A DNA stretch of 64,000 nt, from the NCBI RefSeq assembly GCF_017741815.1, contig NZ_JAGHMF010000017.1:124001-188000 (forward strand), written 5' to 3'. Both the position numbers and the translations under genes were made by a program. The notes under the pieces were generated by a model. It was not told where the DNA came from. It saw only the letters and a list, made by a program, of their open reading frames with translations, and ran no database searches. Shown here one piece after another: positions 9,387 through 18,024 of this stretch. This DNA comes from Rhizobium sp. 16-488-2b (GTDB taxonomy: Bacteria; Pseudomonadota; Alphaproteobacteria; Rhizobiales; Rhizobiaceae). Every line of letters begins with the position of its first letter. The stretch's first letter is position 1.

Positions 9387-10388
9387 GTGGCTGAAACAGC
9401 TAGCATATGCGTCATCATCGCCGCCAAGAACGCGGCCGATACGATCGAAATCGCCGTCAGATCAGCACTTCTCGAGCCTGAGGTCGCCGAAGTTGTGGTC
9501 GTCGACGACGGCTCGAGCGATTCCACAGCGGAGGCCGCCGAACGCGGCAACGACGCCACCGGCAGGCTCAGGATCATCAGGTTCGAGAAGAACAAGGGCC
9601 CGTCCGCCGCACGCAATCATGCCATCGACATCTCCACGGCGCCGCTGATCGCCATCCTCGACGCCGACGATTTCTTCTTCGCCGGCCGCTTCTCCCGCAT
9701 GCTCTCGGACGATGACTGGGAATTCGTGGCCGACAACATCGCCTTCGTCGATGCCGACACGGTCGCCCAGGCGCCGCAGAAGCTCGATCGCTTCGCCGAA
9801 AACCCTCTCTATCTCGACCTGACGACCTTCGTGGACGGCAACATATCCAAGCGTGGCGTGCGTCGCGGCGAGATCGGCTTCCTGAAGCCCGTCATGCGCC
9901 GCGCCTTTCTCGACAAACACCAACTTCGTTACCGCGAGGACATGCGTCTCGGCGAGGACTACGATCTCTACATCCGCGCTCTGGCGCTCGGCGCCCGCTA
10001 CAAGGTGATCCACAGCTGCGGCTACGGCGCCGTCGTGCGCGGCAATTCGCTAAGCGGCAGCCACCGCACGGAAGACCTGCGCCGCCTTTACGAGGCGGAC
10101 CGTTCGCTTCTCAAGGATTTCAAGCTGAAGCCGATGGCGGCGGACGCCGTGCGCCGGCACGAACAGCACATCCGCGCCAAATACGAGCTGCGCCACTTCC
10201 TCGACATCAAGAACCAGAAGGGCGCCGGCGCCGCGATCGCCTATGTCGCGACGCATCCCTCCGCTTTCCCGGCAATCGCCGGCGGCATCCTCGCCGACAA
10301 GACGGAGCGCTGGCGCAACCCGGATGGCGTGGCGGTCACCTCAAGCGGCGACCGCCTTCGCTATCTGCTCGACGCGCCGGCCGAATAG
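9387..10388 (+). CDS. exoU: Succinoglycan glycosyltransferase ExoU (GT2)
   Basis: Cytoplasmic family-2 glycosyltransferase of 333 residues. GT-A fold signatures: CVIIAAKNAADTIEIAVRSAL at the N-terminus, VVVDDGSSDSTAEAA, GPSAARNHAIDIS and the metal-binding-type AILDADDFF (about 87-95), followed by GEDYDLYIRAL. In S. meliloti ExoU adds the sixth sugar (a beta-1,6-linked glucose) of the octasaccharide. GTG start chosen because CGGAGG ends six bases upstream. Assignment among Exo transferases rests on position next to exoX and on overall similarity to ExoO-type enzymes. It converges with exoW, with a gap of only 3 bp. Confidence 0.85.
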   Translation: MAETASICVIIAAKNAADTIEIAVRSALLEPEVAEVVVVDDGSSDSTAEAAERGNDATGRLRIIRFEKNKGPSAARNHAIDISTAPLIAILDADDFFFAGRFSRMLSDDDWEFVADNIAFVDADTVAQAPQKLDRFAENPLYLDLTTFVDGNISKRGVRRGEIGFLKPVMRRAFLDKHQLRYREDMRLGEDYDLYIRALALGARYKVIHSCGYGAVVRGNSLSGSHRTEDLRRLYEADRSLLKDFKLKPMAADAVRRHEQHIRAKYELRHFLDIKNQKGAGAAIAYVATHPSAFPAIAGGILADKTERWRNPDGVAVTSSGDRLRYLLDAPAE

Positions 10389-10391
10389 CCG

Positions 10392-11351
10392 TTACTTCAC
10401 CAGCTTGCCGGCCGCGAGCTGGAATGCGCTCTGGATCAGCCTCGGATCCTGCACCAGCCAGCGGGCGAGCAGGCCGAAATCGGGCCGCCGGCGGCGTTTG
10501 AGCTGCCCCACCTGCCCCCACAGCGCCTGCTTGCGCGCCCGGCTCTTGTAGGACCGGATGGTCGCGATCTCGCGCGGCCGCGAGGCGAAGCGGCTTTCCA
10601 GCCGGTCGAGCGCCATCCAGGTGATGAACTGCTGCTTCAGATATTCCGGCGACGTATTGTCGACGCCGTGGAAGATGTTGATCCCCTCGCCGCGCAGCGC
10701 GCCCGCATCGGCGCAGAGCAGAACCTGCTTGGCCGCCAGCATGCAATCGCAGAAGAACAGGACGTCTTCCGCCGCCAGCCGCAGCGCCGCGTCGAAACGC
10801 ACGGTCTCGATCAGCGGACGGCCGATCACCATGCATGACATGTGCAGGAAGGCCCAGTCGTTGATCATCACCCCCGCAATATCGGGAACCGAGAGGATAT
10901 GGGGCGTTTCCATCAGCCGCTTCGCGCCGTCGATCTTCGCAAGCGCCGCGATCCCGAAGTGATAGTCGAATTCCGCCCCACCTTCGATCGACGCCCAATA
11001 GCAATCGCCGCCAAGCGTATCCATGGCCGTGAACGCGTTTTTCAGATGATCCGGGGTCCAGATGTCGTCCGAATCGAGAAACGCGACATAGCGCGTGTCG
11101 GCGGGAACATGATCGAGCCCGGTATTGCGCGCGCCGCCCGGCCCGGCGTTCGGCTGGCTGACAACGGTGATTCGCGCCCGCTCTTCAGCGGTCAGCGGCG
11201 CAAGCTCGCTTGCCGGCGCATAGGGCGACTGATCGTCGACGACGATGATATCGAAGTCCTGAAAACTCTGCGCAAACGCCGACGCAAGCGCCCGTCTGAG
11301 GATGCCGTCATCCCGCTGGTAGAACGGAATAATGATCGTGAAAGTCGCCAT
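10392..11351 (-). CDS. exoW: Succinoglycan glycosyltransferase ExoW (GT2)
   Basis: Family-2 glycosyltransferase of 319 residues when started at the ATG at 11351; this is the known ExoW length, and a GGGAG site lies five bases upstream, whereas an upstream in-frame start (11513) adds 54 residues without support. Motifs: FTIIIPFYQRDDGILRRALASA, IIVVDDQSPYAPASE, GPGGARNTGLDHV and VAFLDSDDIW. In S. meliloti ExoW adds the terminal glucose of the side chain. Here it stands alone on the minus strand between convergent exoU and divergent exoH; exoV and exoT, its usual neighbours, are not in this window. Confidence 0.88.
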   Translation of the reverse strand: MATFTIIIPFYQRDDGILRRALASAFAQSFQDFDIIVVDDQSPYAPASELAPLTAEERARITVVSQPNAGPGGARNTGLDHVPADTRYVAFLDSDDIWTPDHLKNAFTAMDTLGGDCYWASIEGGAEFDYHFGIAALAKIDGAKRLMETPHILSVPDIAGVMINDWAFLHMSCMVIGRPLIETVRFDAALRLAAEDVLFFCDCMLAAKQVLLCADAGALRGEGINIFHGVDNTSPEYLKQQFITWMALDRLESRFASRPREIATIRSYKSRARKQALWGQVGQLKRRRRPDFGLLARWLVQDPRLIQSAFQLAAGKLVK

Positions 11352-11891
11352 ACTCTCTCCCTGAGAGGTTCGAATTGGTACTTCGGTCGGTGCCTGTAGC
11401 CGTGCCATCTGGGCCAGCTGCTGCACCGCACAAGCATCAGGGGCATTTCGGCCGAAATTTGTCAAAGGCGGCAGGAAGAGCGCTGACGGCCCCTCGATCC
11501 GGAAACGCTCCATTGTGGATCAAACCGCCCCATTCCGACCATAAATGATGAACCACTTGCGGACGGCTGCTGTAACATTTCCTCTCATTTGATAAAAACT
11601 TTCGTGCGCCGCACCACGCCATTTGCGCCTAAGCCAGTGAATATAATCATTTTCTTGAATGCACTGCTGGCACTGGCTTCTGGCCGGGGCGAGAACACTT
11701 CAGCCGCGCATTTTTCGCGAGCCATTACGGCAAGTAGTATCCGTTACGAAACGGCGTGATCGATCACTTTTGCTGCAGTGCCATATTTTCTTCCGTGAAT
11801 TCGCCCTAACTTCCCTCGCTGCGGGCTGAAGTCTGCTCTGATTGAAACGGTTGCAAAGGGGAGCTGCGACCCAAAAGGGGTGACTGACAAC
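11352..11891. promoter_or_regulatory. Divergent exoW/exoH intergenic region (540 bp)
   Basis: No gene with a ribosome-binding site was found. The sequence between the start of exoW and the start of exoH must hold both promoters and the exoW leader. In S. meliloti the corresponding interval contains exoT and exoI, so this is where those genes would have been lost or never acquired. Composition is less GC-rich than the flanking genes, especially at 11580-11800. Confidence 0.4.
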
Positions 11892-13013
11892 GTGAATGTT
11901 GATACCAACGTGTCCTCACGGATCAACCTGATGCGGATTGTGCTCATTTCGGGCATCGTATTCGTACACATACCATTCGGCGACCAGACCAGTCCCTTTG
12001 TCGGGACCTACGGCGCCTTCGATTGGCTGAGAGTATTCCTGGCGGAAGCGCTGTTCAGGGTGGGTGTGCCCTGCCTGAGTGCGATTTCCGGCTATCTCCT
12101 GTTCCGTGGCGGCTTGGAGAATTTCAGCTACCTGAAAACGGTACGCACGAAATCCAAGACCGTGCTCCTGCCATTCCTCTTGTGGAACGGGCTGTTCTTC
12201 CTGGCGATCCTGGTGGCGCTCGGCGTCGGCCTCGGCGACGGCTACGTGCCGAACCCGTGGCAGGCCTCGGCGCGCGAGCTGATGACCCAGCTCTTCGCGG
12301 TCGAGGACTTCCCGGTCAACGTGCCGCTCTATTTCCTGCGCGACCTCTTCGTCTGCATCCTGCTGTCGCCGCTGCTGGCATGGCTGATCCGCCATGCGCC
12401 GCTTCTAACGCTGTCGGTGCTGCTCGTGGTCGCCGTGGTGCCGGAGGCATCGCTCTATGTCGTCCTCAAGCGCTCCATCCTCTTCTCGTTCAGCCTCGGC
12501 ATCTATATCGGCCTGAACAAGATCGACCTGAAGGCGCTCGACCGCTTCGCCACGCTTGGCGCGGTCCTCCTGCTCGCCAGCTGCGCGGCGCTTGCTACCG
12601 TCATCTACATGACCGGCCCGAGCCTGCCGGATTGGGTGCAGTTCCTGCGCAACACGCTCGCCATCTTCGGCGCGCTCGGCTTCTGGCTCTTGTCGGCGCC
12701 GCTGATCGAGACACAGATCGGCCAGCGACTGTCGAAAACAGGCAGCCTGAGCTTCTGGATTTTCTGCAGCCACTATCCGCTGCTGATCTTCATGTGGATC
12801 GTCTGGGGCAAGGCGGGCGTCAGCTTCTATCCGGCCTTCTTCATCCTCTCGCTGGCGGTCCTGTTCCCGTTCCTGGCTTTCTCGAACAACCTCTGCCGCA
12901 GGATCGCCCCTCGCCTTTACGCCGTCCTGACCGGCGCTCGCGCCAAGAAGCCCTATGAAAAGCCGGTTACGGCGGGCGCGGCCCCTTCCAAACTCGTTAC
13001 ACAGCAAAGGTGA
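11892..13013 (+). CDS. exoH: Succinoglycan succinyltransferase-like acyltransferase ExoH
   Basis: Polytopic acyltransferase-3 family protein (373 residues from the GTG at 11892; an alternative GTG at 11880 would add four). ExoH adds the succinyl group to succinoglycan in S. meliloti, which conditions cleavage by the ExoK glycanase. Seen here: MRIVLISGIVFVHIPF with the conserved histidine, VPCLSAISGYLLFRGG, repeated hydrophobic helices and SFWIFCSHYPLLIF near the C-terminus. AAAAGGGG precedes the start by about 11 bases, a loose spacing that leaves the exact start uncertain. exoK begins 3 bp after its stop. Confidence 0.88.
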   Translation: MNVDTNVSSRINLMRIVLISGIVFVHIPFGDQTSPFVGTYGAFDWLRVFLAEALFRVGVPCLSAISGYLLFRGGLENFSYLKTVRTKSKTVLLPFLLWNGLFFLAILVALGVGLGDGYVPNPWQASARELMTQLFAVEDFPVNVPLYFLRDLFVCILLSPLLAWLIRHAPLLTLSVLLVVAVVPEASLYVVLKRSILFSFSLGIYIGLNKIDLKALDRFATLGAVLLLASCAALATVIYMTGPSLPDWVQFLRNTLAIFGALGFWLLSAPLIETQIGQRLSKTGSLSFWIFCSHYPLLIFMWIVWGKAGVSFYPAFFILSLAVLFPFLAFSNNLCRRIAPRLYAVLTGARAKKPYEKPVTAGAAPSKLVTQQR

Positions 13014-13016
13014 CAC

Positions 13017-13823
13017 ATGACGACCAAAATCGCCCATGCGCGAAAACTTTGCCCCGCACTCGGTATCATCGGCACGCTCCTCATCGGCGCCTCCTCGGCT
13101 TTCGCCCAGCAGGCAGCCCAGCAACCGAGTGCCCCCTCCTTCGTCGAGAATTTCGATAAGCTCGACCGCAGTGTCTGGTACATCTCCGATGGCTGGAACA
13201 ACGGCCCACATCAGAACTGCACTTGGTCGAAGAACCAGGTGAAGGTCGAAGGCGGCGCTTTGCAGCTCTCCTTCGCCGAAGGTCAGTCGAAGGACCGCAA
13301 CTATCTCTGCGGCGAGATCCAGACCAAGAAGCGCTTCGGCTACGGCACCTATGAGGCCCGGATGAAGACAGCGACCGGTCCCGGCCTGAACTCCGCCTTC
13401 TTCACCTACATCGGCCCGGCCGACAAAAAGCCGCATGACGAGATCGACTTCGAGGTCCTCGGCAAGAATTCCGGCCAGGTGCAGGTCAACCAGTACATCA
13501 AGGCCAAGGGCGGCAATGAGAAGCTGGTTCCGATCGGCGCCAATGCCGATGACGGCTTCAACGACTATGCCTTCGTCTGGGAGCCCGGCCGGCTTCGCTA
13601 TTATCTGAACGGCAAGCTCGTTCAGGATGTCACCGATCCCGCGAAGATCCCGGATAGCCAGCAGAAGATTTTCTTCAGCCTCTGGGGCACCGACACGCTG
13701 AAGGACTGGATGGGCAAGTTCGCCTACACCAAGCCGACATCGCTTGAGGTTGAGCGCTTCGCCTACACGGCCCCCGGCGACAAGTGCCAGTTCCCTGAAT
13801 CGATCGCATGCACGCTGAACTGA
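13017..13823 (+). CDS. exoK: Secreted endo-beta-glycanase ExoK (GH16)
   Basis: Glycoside hydrolase family 16 enzyme of 268 residues with an N-terminal signal peptide (cleavage likely near SSAFAQQ, about 30). The GH16 active-site pattern E-I-D-F-E is at residues 142-146, preceded by the typical GTYEARMKTATGPGLNSAFF. ExoK trims nascent succinoglycan into lower-molecular-weight chains outside the cell and leaves by a PrsDE-type or Sec route. AAAGG lies six bases before the ATG. It is in the same run as exoH and the following exoL/exoA frame, whose earliest in-frame ATG overlaps its 3' end. Confidence 0.93.
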   Translation: MTTKIAHARKLCPALGIIGTLLIGASSAFAQQAAQQPSAPSFVENFDKLDRSVWYISDGWNNGPHQNCTWSKNQVKVEGGALQLSFAEGQSKDRNYLCGEIQTKKRFGYGTYEARMKTATGPGLNSAFFTYIGPADKKPHDEIDFEVLGKNSGQVQVNQYIKAKGGNEKLVPIGANADDGFNDYAFVWEPGRLRYYLNGKLVQDVTDPAKIPDSQQKIFFSLWGTDTLKDWMGKFAYTKPTSLEVERFAYTAPGDKCQFPESIACTLN

Positions 13824-13858
13824 TCGGCGCCGAAGGCGCACAAATGACAAGGAGTGCC

Positions 13859-16063
13859 ATGCTCAAAGTCCTGTATCTCGTGCATGATCTCTCGGATCCC
13901 GCCGTCCGGCGGCGGGTGCTGATGCTGCGCGAGGGCGGCGCGGAGGTGACGCTGGCCGGTTTCCGCCGCGGCGAAAACCGCCTCGCGGAAGTGCACGGCA
14001 TCACGCCGATCGAGCTTGGCCGCACCGCCGACGCCAAGTTCGCGCAGCGCATCGGCGCTGTCGCAAAGGCAACGAGCGGGCTGAAGGGCCTGCTGAAGAC
14101 GGTCGACAAGCCCGATGTCATCATCGGCCGCAACCTCGAAGCGCTCGCGGTCGCCGATCGCGCCAATGCGATGTTCGGCGGCGATGTGCCCGTGGTCTAC
14201 GAATGCCTCGACATTCACCGGCTGCTGTCGCGCAACGACATGGTCGGAAAGATCATGCGCGGCGCAGAAGCCCGTTTCGGCCGCAAGGCGCAGCTGATCA
14301 TGACGAGCTCGCCCGCCTTCATCGAACACCACTTCGCGCCGCGCTCCGGCATCAAGGCCGAGACGCTGCTGATCGAAAACAAGGTCATATCGATCGACCA
14401 GACGGTGCAGCCGACCATCGCCCGCCCGCTGAAGCAGCCCGGCCAGCCTTGGAAGATCGGCTGGTTCGGCGCGCTCCGTTGCAGGAAGTCGCTGACCATG
14501 CTCGCCGAGTTCTCGCGCCTGATGGAAGGCCGCGTTGAGATCGTGCTGCGCGGCCGCCCCGCCTATTCCGAATTCGAGGATTTCGACGACTTCGTCGCCA
14601 GCGAACCCTACCTCCGCTTCGAAGGCCCCTACAAGAACCCCGAGGATTTGAGGGCGATCTACGACGACGTCCACTTCTCCTGGGCGATCGATTTCTTCGA
14701 GGAAGGCCTGAATTCCAGCTGGCTGCTGCCGAACCGGCTCTATGAAGGTTGCCTCTACGGCACCGTTCCGATCGCGCTCGAAGGCACGCAGACCGCGCGC
14801 TTCCTGCGCGAAAAATCGATCGGCCTTGCTCTCCCTGATGCAAGCCCGGCAGCGCTGCGCGCGCTGTTCGAAACCATGACCGGCGAGCGCTACCATGCGC
14901 TCAGCGACGCCGTCGCCGCCACTGATCAGAAAACCTGGCTCGCCGACCGCAGCGACTGCGAAGCGCTCGTCGCCAGCCTTTCCCGCCTTGTGCCTGCTGC
15001 CGTCGAGAGGGGCGACAGCAGTGCATCCGCACCGAAAACCGTATCTCCAGAAGGGTGGACAACCATGCAGCCTGATGCCAGTTCCAGCGTCTCCAGTCTC
15101 ATAATCATCCCCTGCTTGAACGAAGAAAAGCACATCGAGCCGCTGCTCGCCAAACTGAGCCGCGAAATCGATCACATGAACGCCAAGATCGTCGTTGCTG
15201 ACGGCGGCAGCAAGGATGCAACGCGCGAGATCGTCGCGCGCATCAGCATGTCCGATCCGCGCATCGTGCTGCTCGACAATCCCCGCCGCCTGCAGAGCGC
15301 CGCCACCAATCTGGCCGTCGCCACCTTCGGCCGCGACTACGATTACCTCATCCGCATCGATGCCCATGGCGATTATCCGGACGATTATTGCCGCCGCCTC
15401 GTCGAGGAAGCCGTCGCCACCCAGGCCGATTCCGTGGTCGTATCGATGGAAACGGTCGGCTTCGGCATGTTCCAGAAGGCCACCGCCTTCGCCCAGAACT
15501 CCAAGCTCGGCAATGGCGGCTCGAAGCATCGCGAGGGCGCCAAGGGCCATTGGACCAATCACGGCCACCACGCCCTGATGCGCATCGCCGCCTTCGAGGC
15601 CGTCGGCGGCTACGACGAGACCTTCAGCCACAATGAGGACGCCGAACTCGACTACCGCCTGAAAAAGGCCGGCTTCGGCATCTGGATGACCGACAAGACC
15701 CGCATGGTCTATTACCCGCGCTCCAGCGTCGCCACGCTGTTCCGGCAGTATCTCGGCTATGGCCGCGGTCGCGCCAAGAACATCCTGAAGCATGGCAGCA
15801 TGCCGAATGTTCGCCAGATGCTGCCGCTCCTGGTCGTTCCCGTCTTCATCGGCGCATTCCTCGCCGTGGTGAACTGGGCCGCCGTCATACCGTTCAGCCT
15901 GTGGGCAGTCGCCTGCGTCGGCTACGGCTTCTGGATGGCGATCGGCCAGCGCAACCCCTACGGCCCGCTAGCTGCCGTATCGGCCATGGTCATGCACTTC
16001 GCCTGGTCGGCCGGCTTCTGGATGGAACTTCTGAGCTTCCGCGGCAGAAAGGTGGCGTCGTGA
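13859..16063 (+). CDS. exoL-exoA: ExoL-ExoA in-frame fusion: two succinoglycan glycosyltransferases
   Basis: One uninterrupted frame of 734 residues that covers two genes separate in S. meliloti. Residues 1-402 match ExoL (starts MLKVLYLVHDLSDPAVRRRVLML; GT-B-like glucosyltransferase, with EGLNSSWLLPNRLYEG in the C-terminal half). Residues 403-734 match ExoA, a membrane-associated GT2 beta-1,3-glucosyltransferase: SLIIIPCLNEEKHIEPLL, VVADGGSKDATREIV, IRIDAHGDYPDDY, SHNEDAELDYRLKKAGF, then two C-terminal membrane segments. The ATG of the ExoA part (15065) keeps its own ribosome-binding site. The start at 13859 follows AAGGAG; earlier in-frame ATGs overlap exoK. Whether the cell makes one fusion, a separate ExoA, or both is open. 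Confidence 0.85.
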   Translation: MLKVLYLVHDLSDPAVRRRVLMLREGGAEVTLAGFRRGENRLAEVHGITPIELGRTADAKFAQRIGAVAKATSGLKGLLKTVDKPDVIIGRNLEALAVADRANAMFGGDVPVVYECLDIHRLLSRNDMVGKIMRGAEARFGRKAQLIMTSSPAFIEHHFAPRSGIKAETLLIENKVISIDQTVQPTIARPLKQPGQPWKIGWFGALRCRKSLTMLAEFSRLMEGRVEIVLRGRPAYSEFEDFDDFVASEPYLRFEGPYKNPEDLRAIYDDVHFSWAIDFFEEGLNSSWLLPNRLYEGCLYGTVPIALEGTQTARFLREKSIGLALPDASPAALRALFETMTGERYHALSDAVAATDQKTWLADRSDCEALVASLSRLVPAAVERGDSSASAPKTVSPEGWTTMQPDASSSVSSLIIIPCLNEEKHIEPLLAKLSREIDHMNAKIVVADGGSKDATREIVARISMSDPRIVLLDNPRRLQSAATNLAVATFGRDYDYLIRIDAHGDYPDDYCRRLVEEAVATQADSVVVSMETVGFGMFQKATAFAQNSKLGNGGSKHREGAKGHWTNHGHHALMRIAAFEAVGGYDETFSHNEDAELDYRLKKAGFGIWMTDKTRMVYYPRSSVATLFRQYLGYGRGRAKNILKHGSMPNVRQMLPLLVVPVFIGAFLAVVNWAAVIPFSLWAVACVGYGFWMAIGQRNPYGPLAAVSAMVMHFAWSAGFWMELLSFRGRKVAS
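15053..15067 (+). promoter_or_regulatory. Internal ribosome-binding site and ATG for ExoA inside the exoL-exoA frame
   Basis: GAAGGGTGG lies a few bases before ATG at 15065, exactly where ExoA-type proteins begin, and within the otherwise poorly conserved linker after the ExoL domain. This looks like a retained start signal of a formerly separate exoA. The TGG codon just upstream is one substitution from TGA, so loss of an exoL stop by a single base change is plausible. Confidence 0.5.
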
Positions 16064-17016
16064 ACCAGCCCCCAGAACAGACAAGAAAACCGCAGACCAG
16101 ACAATTGCAGATCGACATCGGCATCTGCACCTATCGCCGCGCTTCGCTCGACGAAGCGCTGCTGTCGCTGGCCGTCCTCGAGGTCCCTCCCGGCTCGCGC
16201 CTGCGCATCATCGTCGCCGATAACGACAAGACGCCGAGCGCCAGGGAGCGCGTCGAGGCGCTTCGTCCGCGCATCGCCCACGAAATCGCCTATGTGCATT
16301 GCCCGGCATCGAACATCTCGATCGCCCGCAACGCCTGCCTCGACAACGCCACCGGCGACTTCCTGGCTTTCATCGACGATGACGAAGATGCGAGCGAGGA
16401 TTGGCTGGTCGAGCTGCTCTCGACCGCCCGGTCAACCAAGGCCGACGCCGTTCTCGGACCTGTCCGCAGCGTCTACGCGGACACCGCACCGCGCTGGATG
16501 CGGGTCGGCGATTTTCATTCGACGCTTCCCGTCTGGGTCAACGGCGAAATCCGCACCGGCTACACCTGCAACGTGTTGCTGCGCCTCTCCTCGCAGAGCC
16601 TTGCCGGCCGCCGCTTCAATCTCGCGCTCGGCCATACGGGTGGAGAAGACACGGAATTCTTCAGCCACATGCATGAGGCCGGCGGCAAGATCGCCTTTGC
16701 CGAGAAGGCCTATGTCTATGAACCGGTGACCGAAAACCGCGCCGATCTCTCCTGGCTCGCCAAGCGCCGCTTCCGCTTTGGCCAGACCCATGGGCGGCTG
16801 CTGCAGGACACGGGATCCGGTGGCCTCAACAGGACGAAGCAGATCGCGCTTGCCGGTGCAAAGGCCGGCTTCTGCTACGCCGCCGCCCTCGCCTGCGTCT
16901 TCTCGGCCGTTCCGCGCTACCGCTACGCCCTTCGCGGCATCATGCATTCCGGCGTCGTCAGCGGGCTGCTCGGCGTGCGCGAAATCCGCCAGTACGGAAC
17001 GGCGGAGGCCGCATGA
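16060..17016 (+). CDS. exoM: Succinoglycan glycosyltransferase ExoM (GT2)
   Basis: Family-2 glycosyltransferase of 318 residues; ExoM in S. meliloti adds the fourth sugar of the repeat. Motifs: IDIGICTYRRASLDEALLSL, the IIVADNDKTPSARERVEAL stretch, ASNISIARNACLDNATGDF, FIDDDEDASEDW (acidic metal site) and GGEDTEFF. The GTG start at 16060 overlaps the exoA stop (GTGA), and its own stop overlaps the exoO start (ATGA), so the whole series is translationally coupled. A longer frame from 15901 runs back inside exoA and was not used. Confidence 0.9.
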   Translation: MNQPPEQTRKPQTRQLQIDIGICTYRRASLDEALLSLAVLEVPPGSRLRIIVADNDKTPSARERVEALRPRIAHEIAYVHCPASNISIARNACLDNATGDFLAFIDDDEDASEDWLVELLSTARSTKADAVLGPVRSVYADTAPRWMRVGDFHSTLPVWVNGEIRTGYTCNVLLRLSSQSLAGRRFNLALGHTGGEDTEFFSHMHEAGGKIAFAEKAYVYEPVTENRADLSWLAKRRFRFGQTHGRLLQDTGSGGLNRTKQIALAGAKAGFCYAAALACVFSAVPRYRYALRGIMHSGVVSGLLGVREIRQYGTAEAA

Positions 17017-18020
17017 AGCAAGACATGCCCGACGTCAGCTTTATCATCGCCGCGTATAATGCGGCGGCGACGCTCGGAAAGGCGATCGACAGCGCGCTTG
17101 CCCAGCGCGGAGTCACGGTCGAGGTGATCGTTGCCGACGACTGTTCGGCCGATGAAACCAGGGCGATCGCCGAAAGCTATGCCGACCGCAACGTCCGGCT
17201 GATCGCGCTCGCCCGCAACGGCGGACCGTCGGCGGCGCGCAACGCCGCGATGTCGGCTGCCACCGGCCGTTGGCTGGCGGTGCTCGATTCCGACGACACG
17301 GTTGACCCCGACCGGCTGCGCCGGATGATCGATCGCGCCGAAAAAGCCGGCGCAGAAATCGCCGTCGACAACCTGCGTGTCATCAGGACCGACGGCACGC
17401 CGGCCGAAACCATGTTCGCCGAGGACGCGCTGGCGCAAATGCCGACGCTCACTCTTTCCGCCTTCATTCGCTCCAACGCCCTTTTTCAAACCACCCATAA
17501 TTTCGGCTATCTGAAGCCGATCTTTCAGCGCGCCTTCATTCAAAGCCATGCCCTTCGCTTCGACGAAAGCCTGAAGATCGGCGAGGACTATCTCTATCTC
17601 GCCGGCGCCATGGCGCTCGGCGGACGCTGCGTTTTCGAACCGCTTGCCGGTTACGACTACAATATCCGCGAAGGATCGATCTCCCGCGTTCTTTCGCTTC
17701 ACCACATCGACGCCATGATCGAAGGGGATAAGACCTTCCTTCGCAATCACACGCTGGATGCGGAAGCAGCCGCCGCCCAGTATTTCAGGGCAAAAAGCCT
17801 GCTTCGGGGAAGAGCCTTTCTCGTTCTCGTCCAGAATATCAAAGACCGGTCGATCCTCGGAACGATCAGGACAGCCTGGGGCACCCCATCCGCTGTCGGG
17901 CATCTCAGCATGCCCATCGCAGCACGGGCCAACCGCGTTATCGCGTCGCTCCGCAAACTGATTGGCCCGCAGGCCGACCTCACAGCCATCGATGGCACGA
18001 CCCGTTCCCGCAAAGGATAG
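17013..18020 (+). CDS. exoO: Succinoglycan glycosyltransferase ExoO (GT2)
   Basis: Family-2 glycosyltransferase of 335 residues; ExoO adds the fifth sugar (first side-chain glucose) in S. meliloti. Signatures: VSFIIAAYNAAATLGKAID, VIVADDCSADETRAIAES, GPSAARNAAMSAATGRW, LAVLDSDDTVDPDR and GEDYLYLAGAMALG. It strongly resembles the exoU product in layout, as expected for these related enzymes. Start ATG overlaps the exoM stop. exoP follows 4 bp after the stop; exoN, which sits here in S. meliloti, is absent. Confidence 0.9.
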   Translation: MKQDMPDVSFIIAAYNAAATLGKAIDSALAQRGVTVEVIVADDCSADETRAIAESYADRNVRLIALARNGGPSAARNAAMSAATGRWLAVLDSDDTVDPDRLRRMIDRAEKAGAEIAVDNLRVIRTDGTPAETMFAEDALAQMPTLTLSAFIRSNALFQTTHNFGYLKPIFQRAFIQSHALRFDESLKIGEDYLYLAGAMALGGRCVFEPLAGYDYNIREGSISRVLSLHHIDAMIEGDKTFLRNHTLDAEAAAAQYFRAKSLLRGRAFLVLVQNIKDRSILGTIRTAWGTPSAVGHLSMPIAARANRVIASLRKLIGPQADLTAIDGTTRSRKG

Positions 18021-18024
18021 AGCC

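Noticed and set aside
11352..11513. N-terminal extension of ExoW
   Set aside because: The downstream ATG has a GGGAG site and gives the family length of 319 residues; the extension has no family features.
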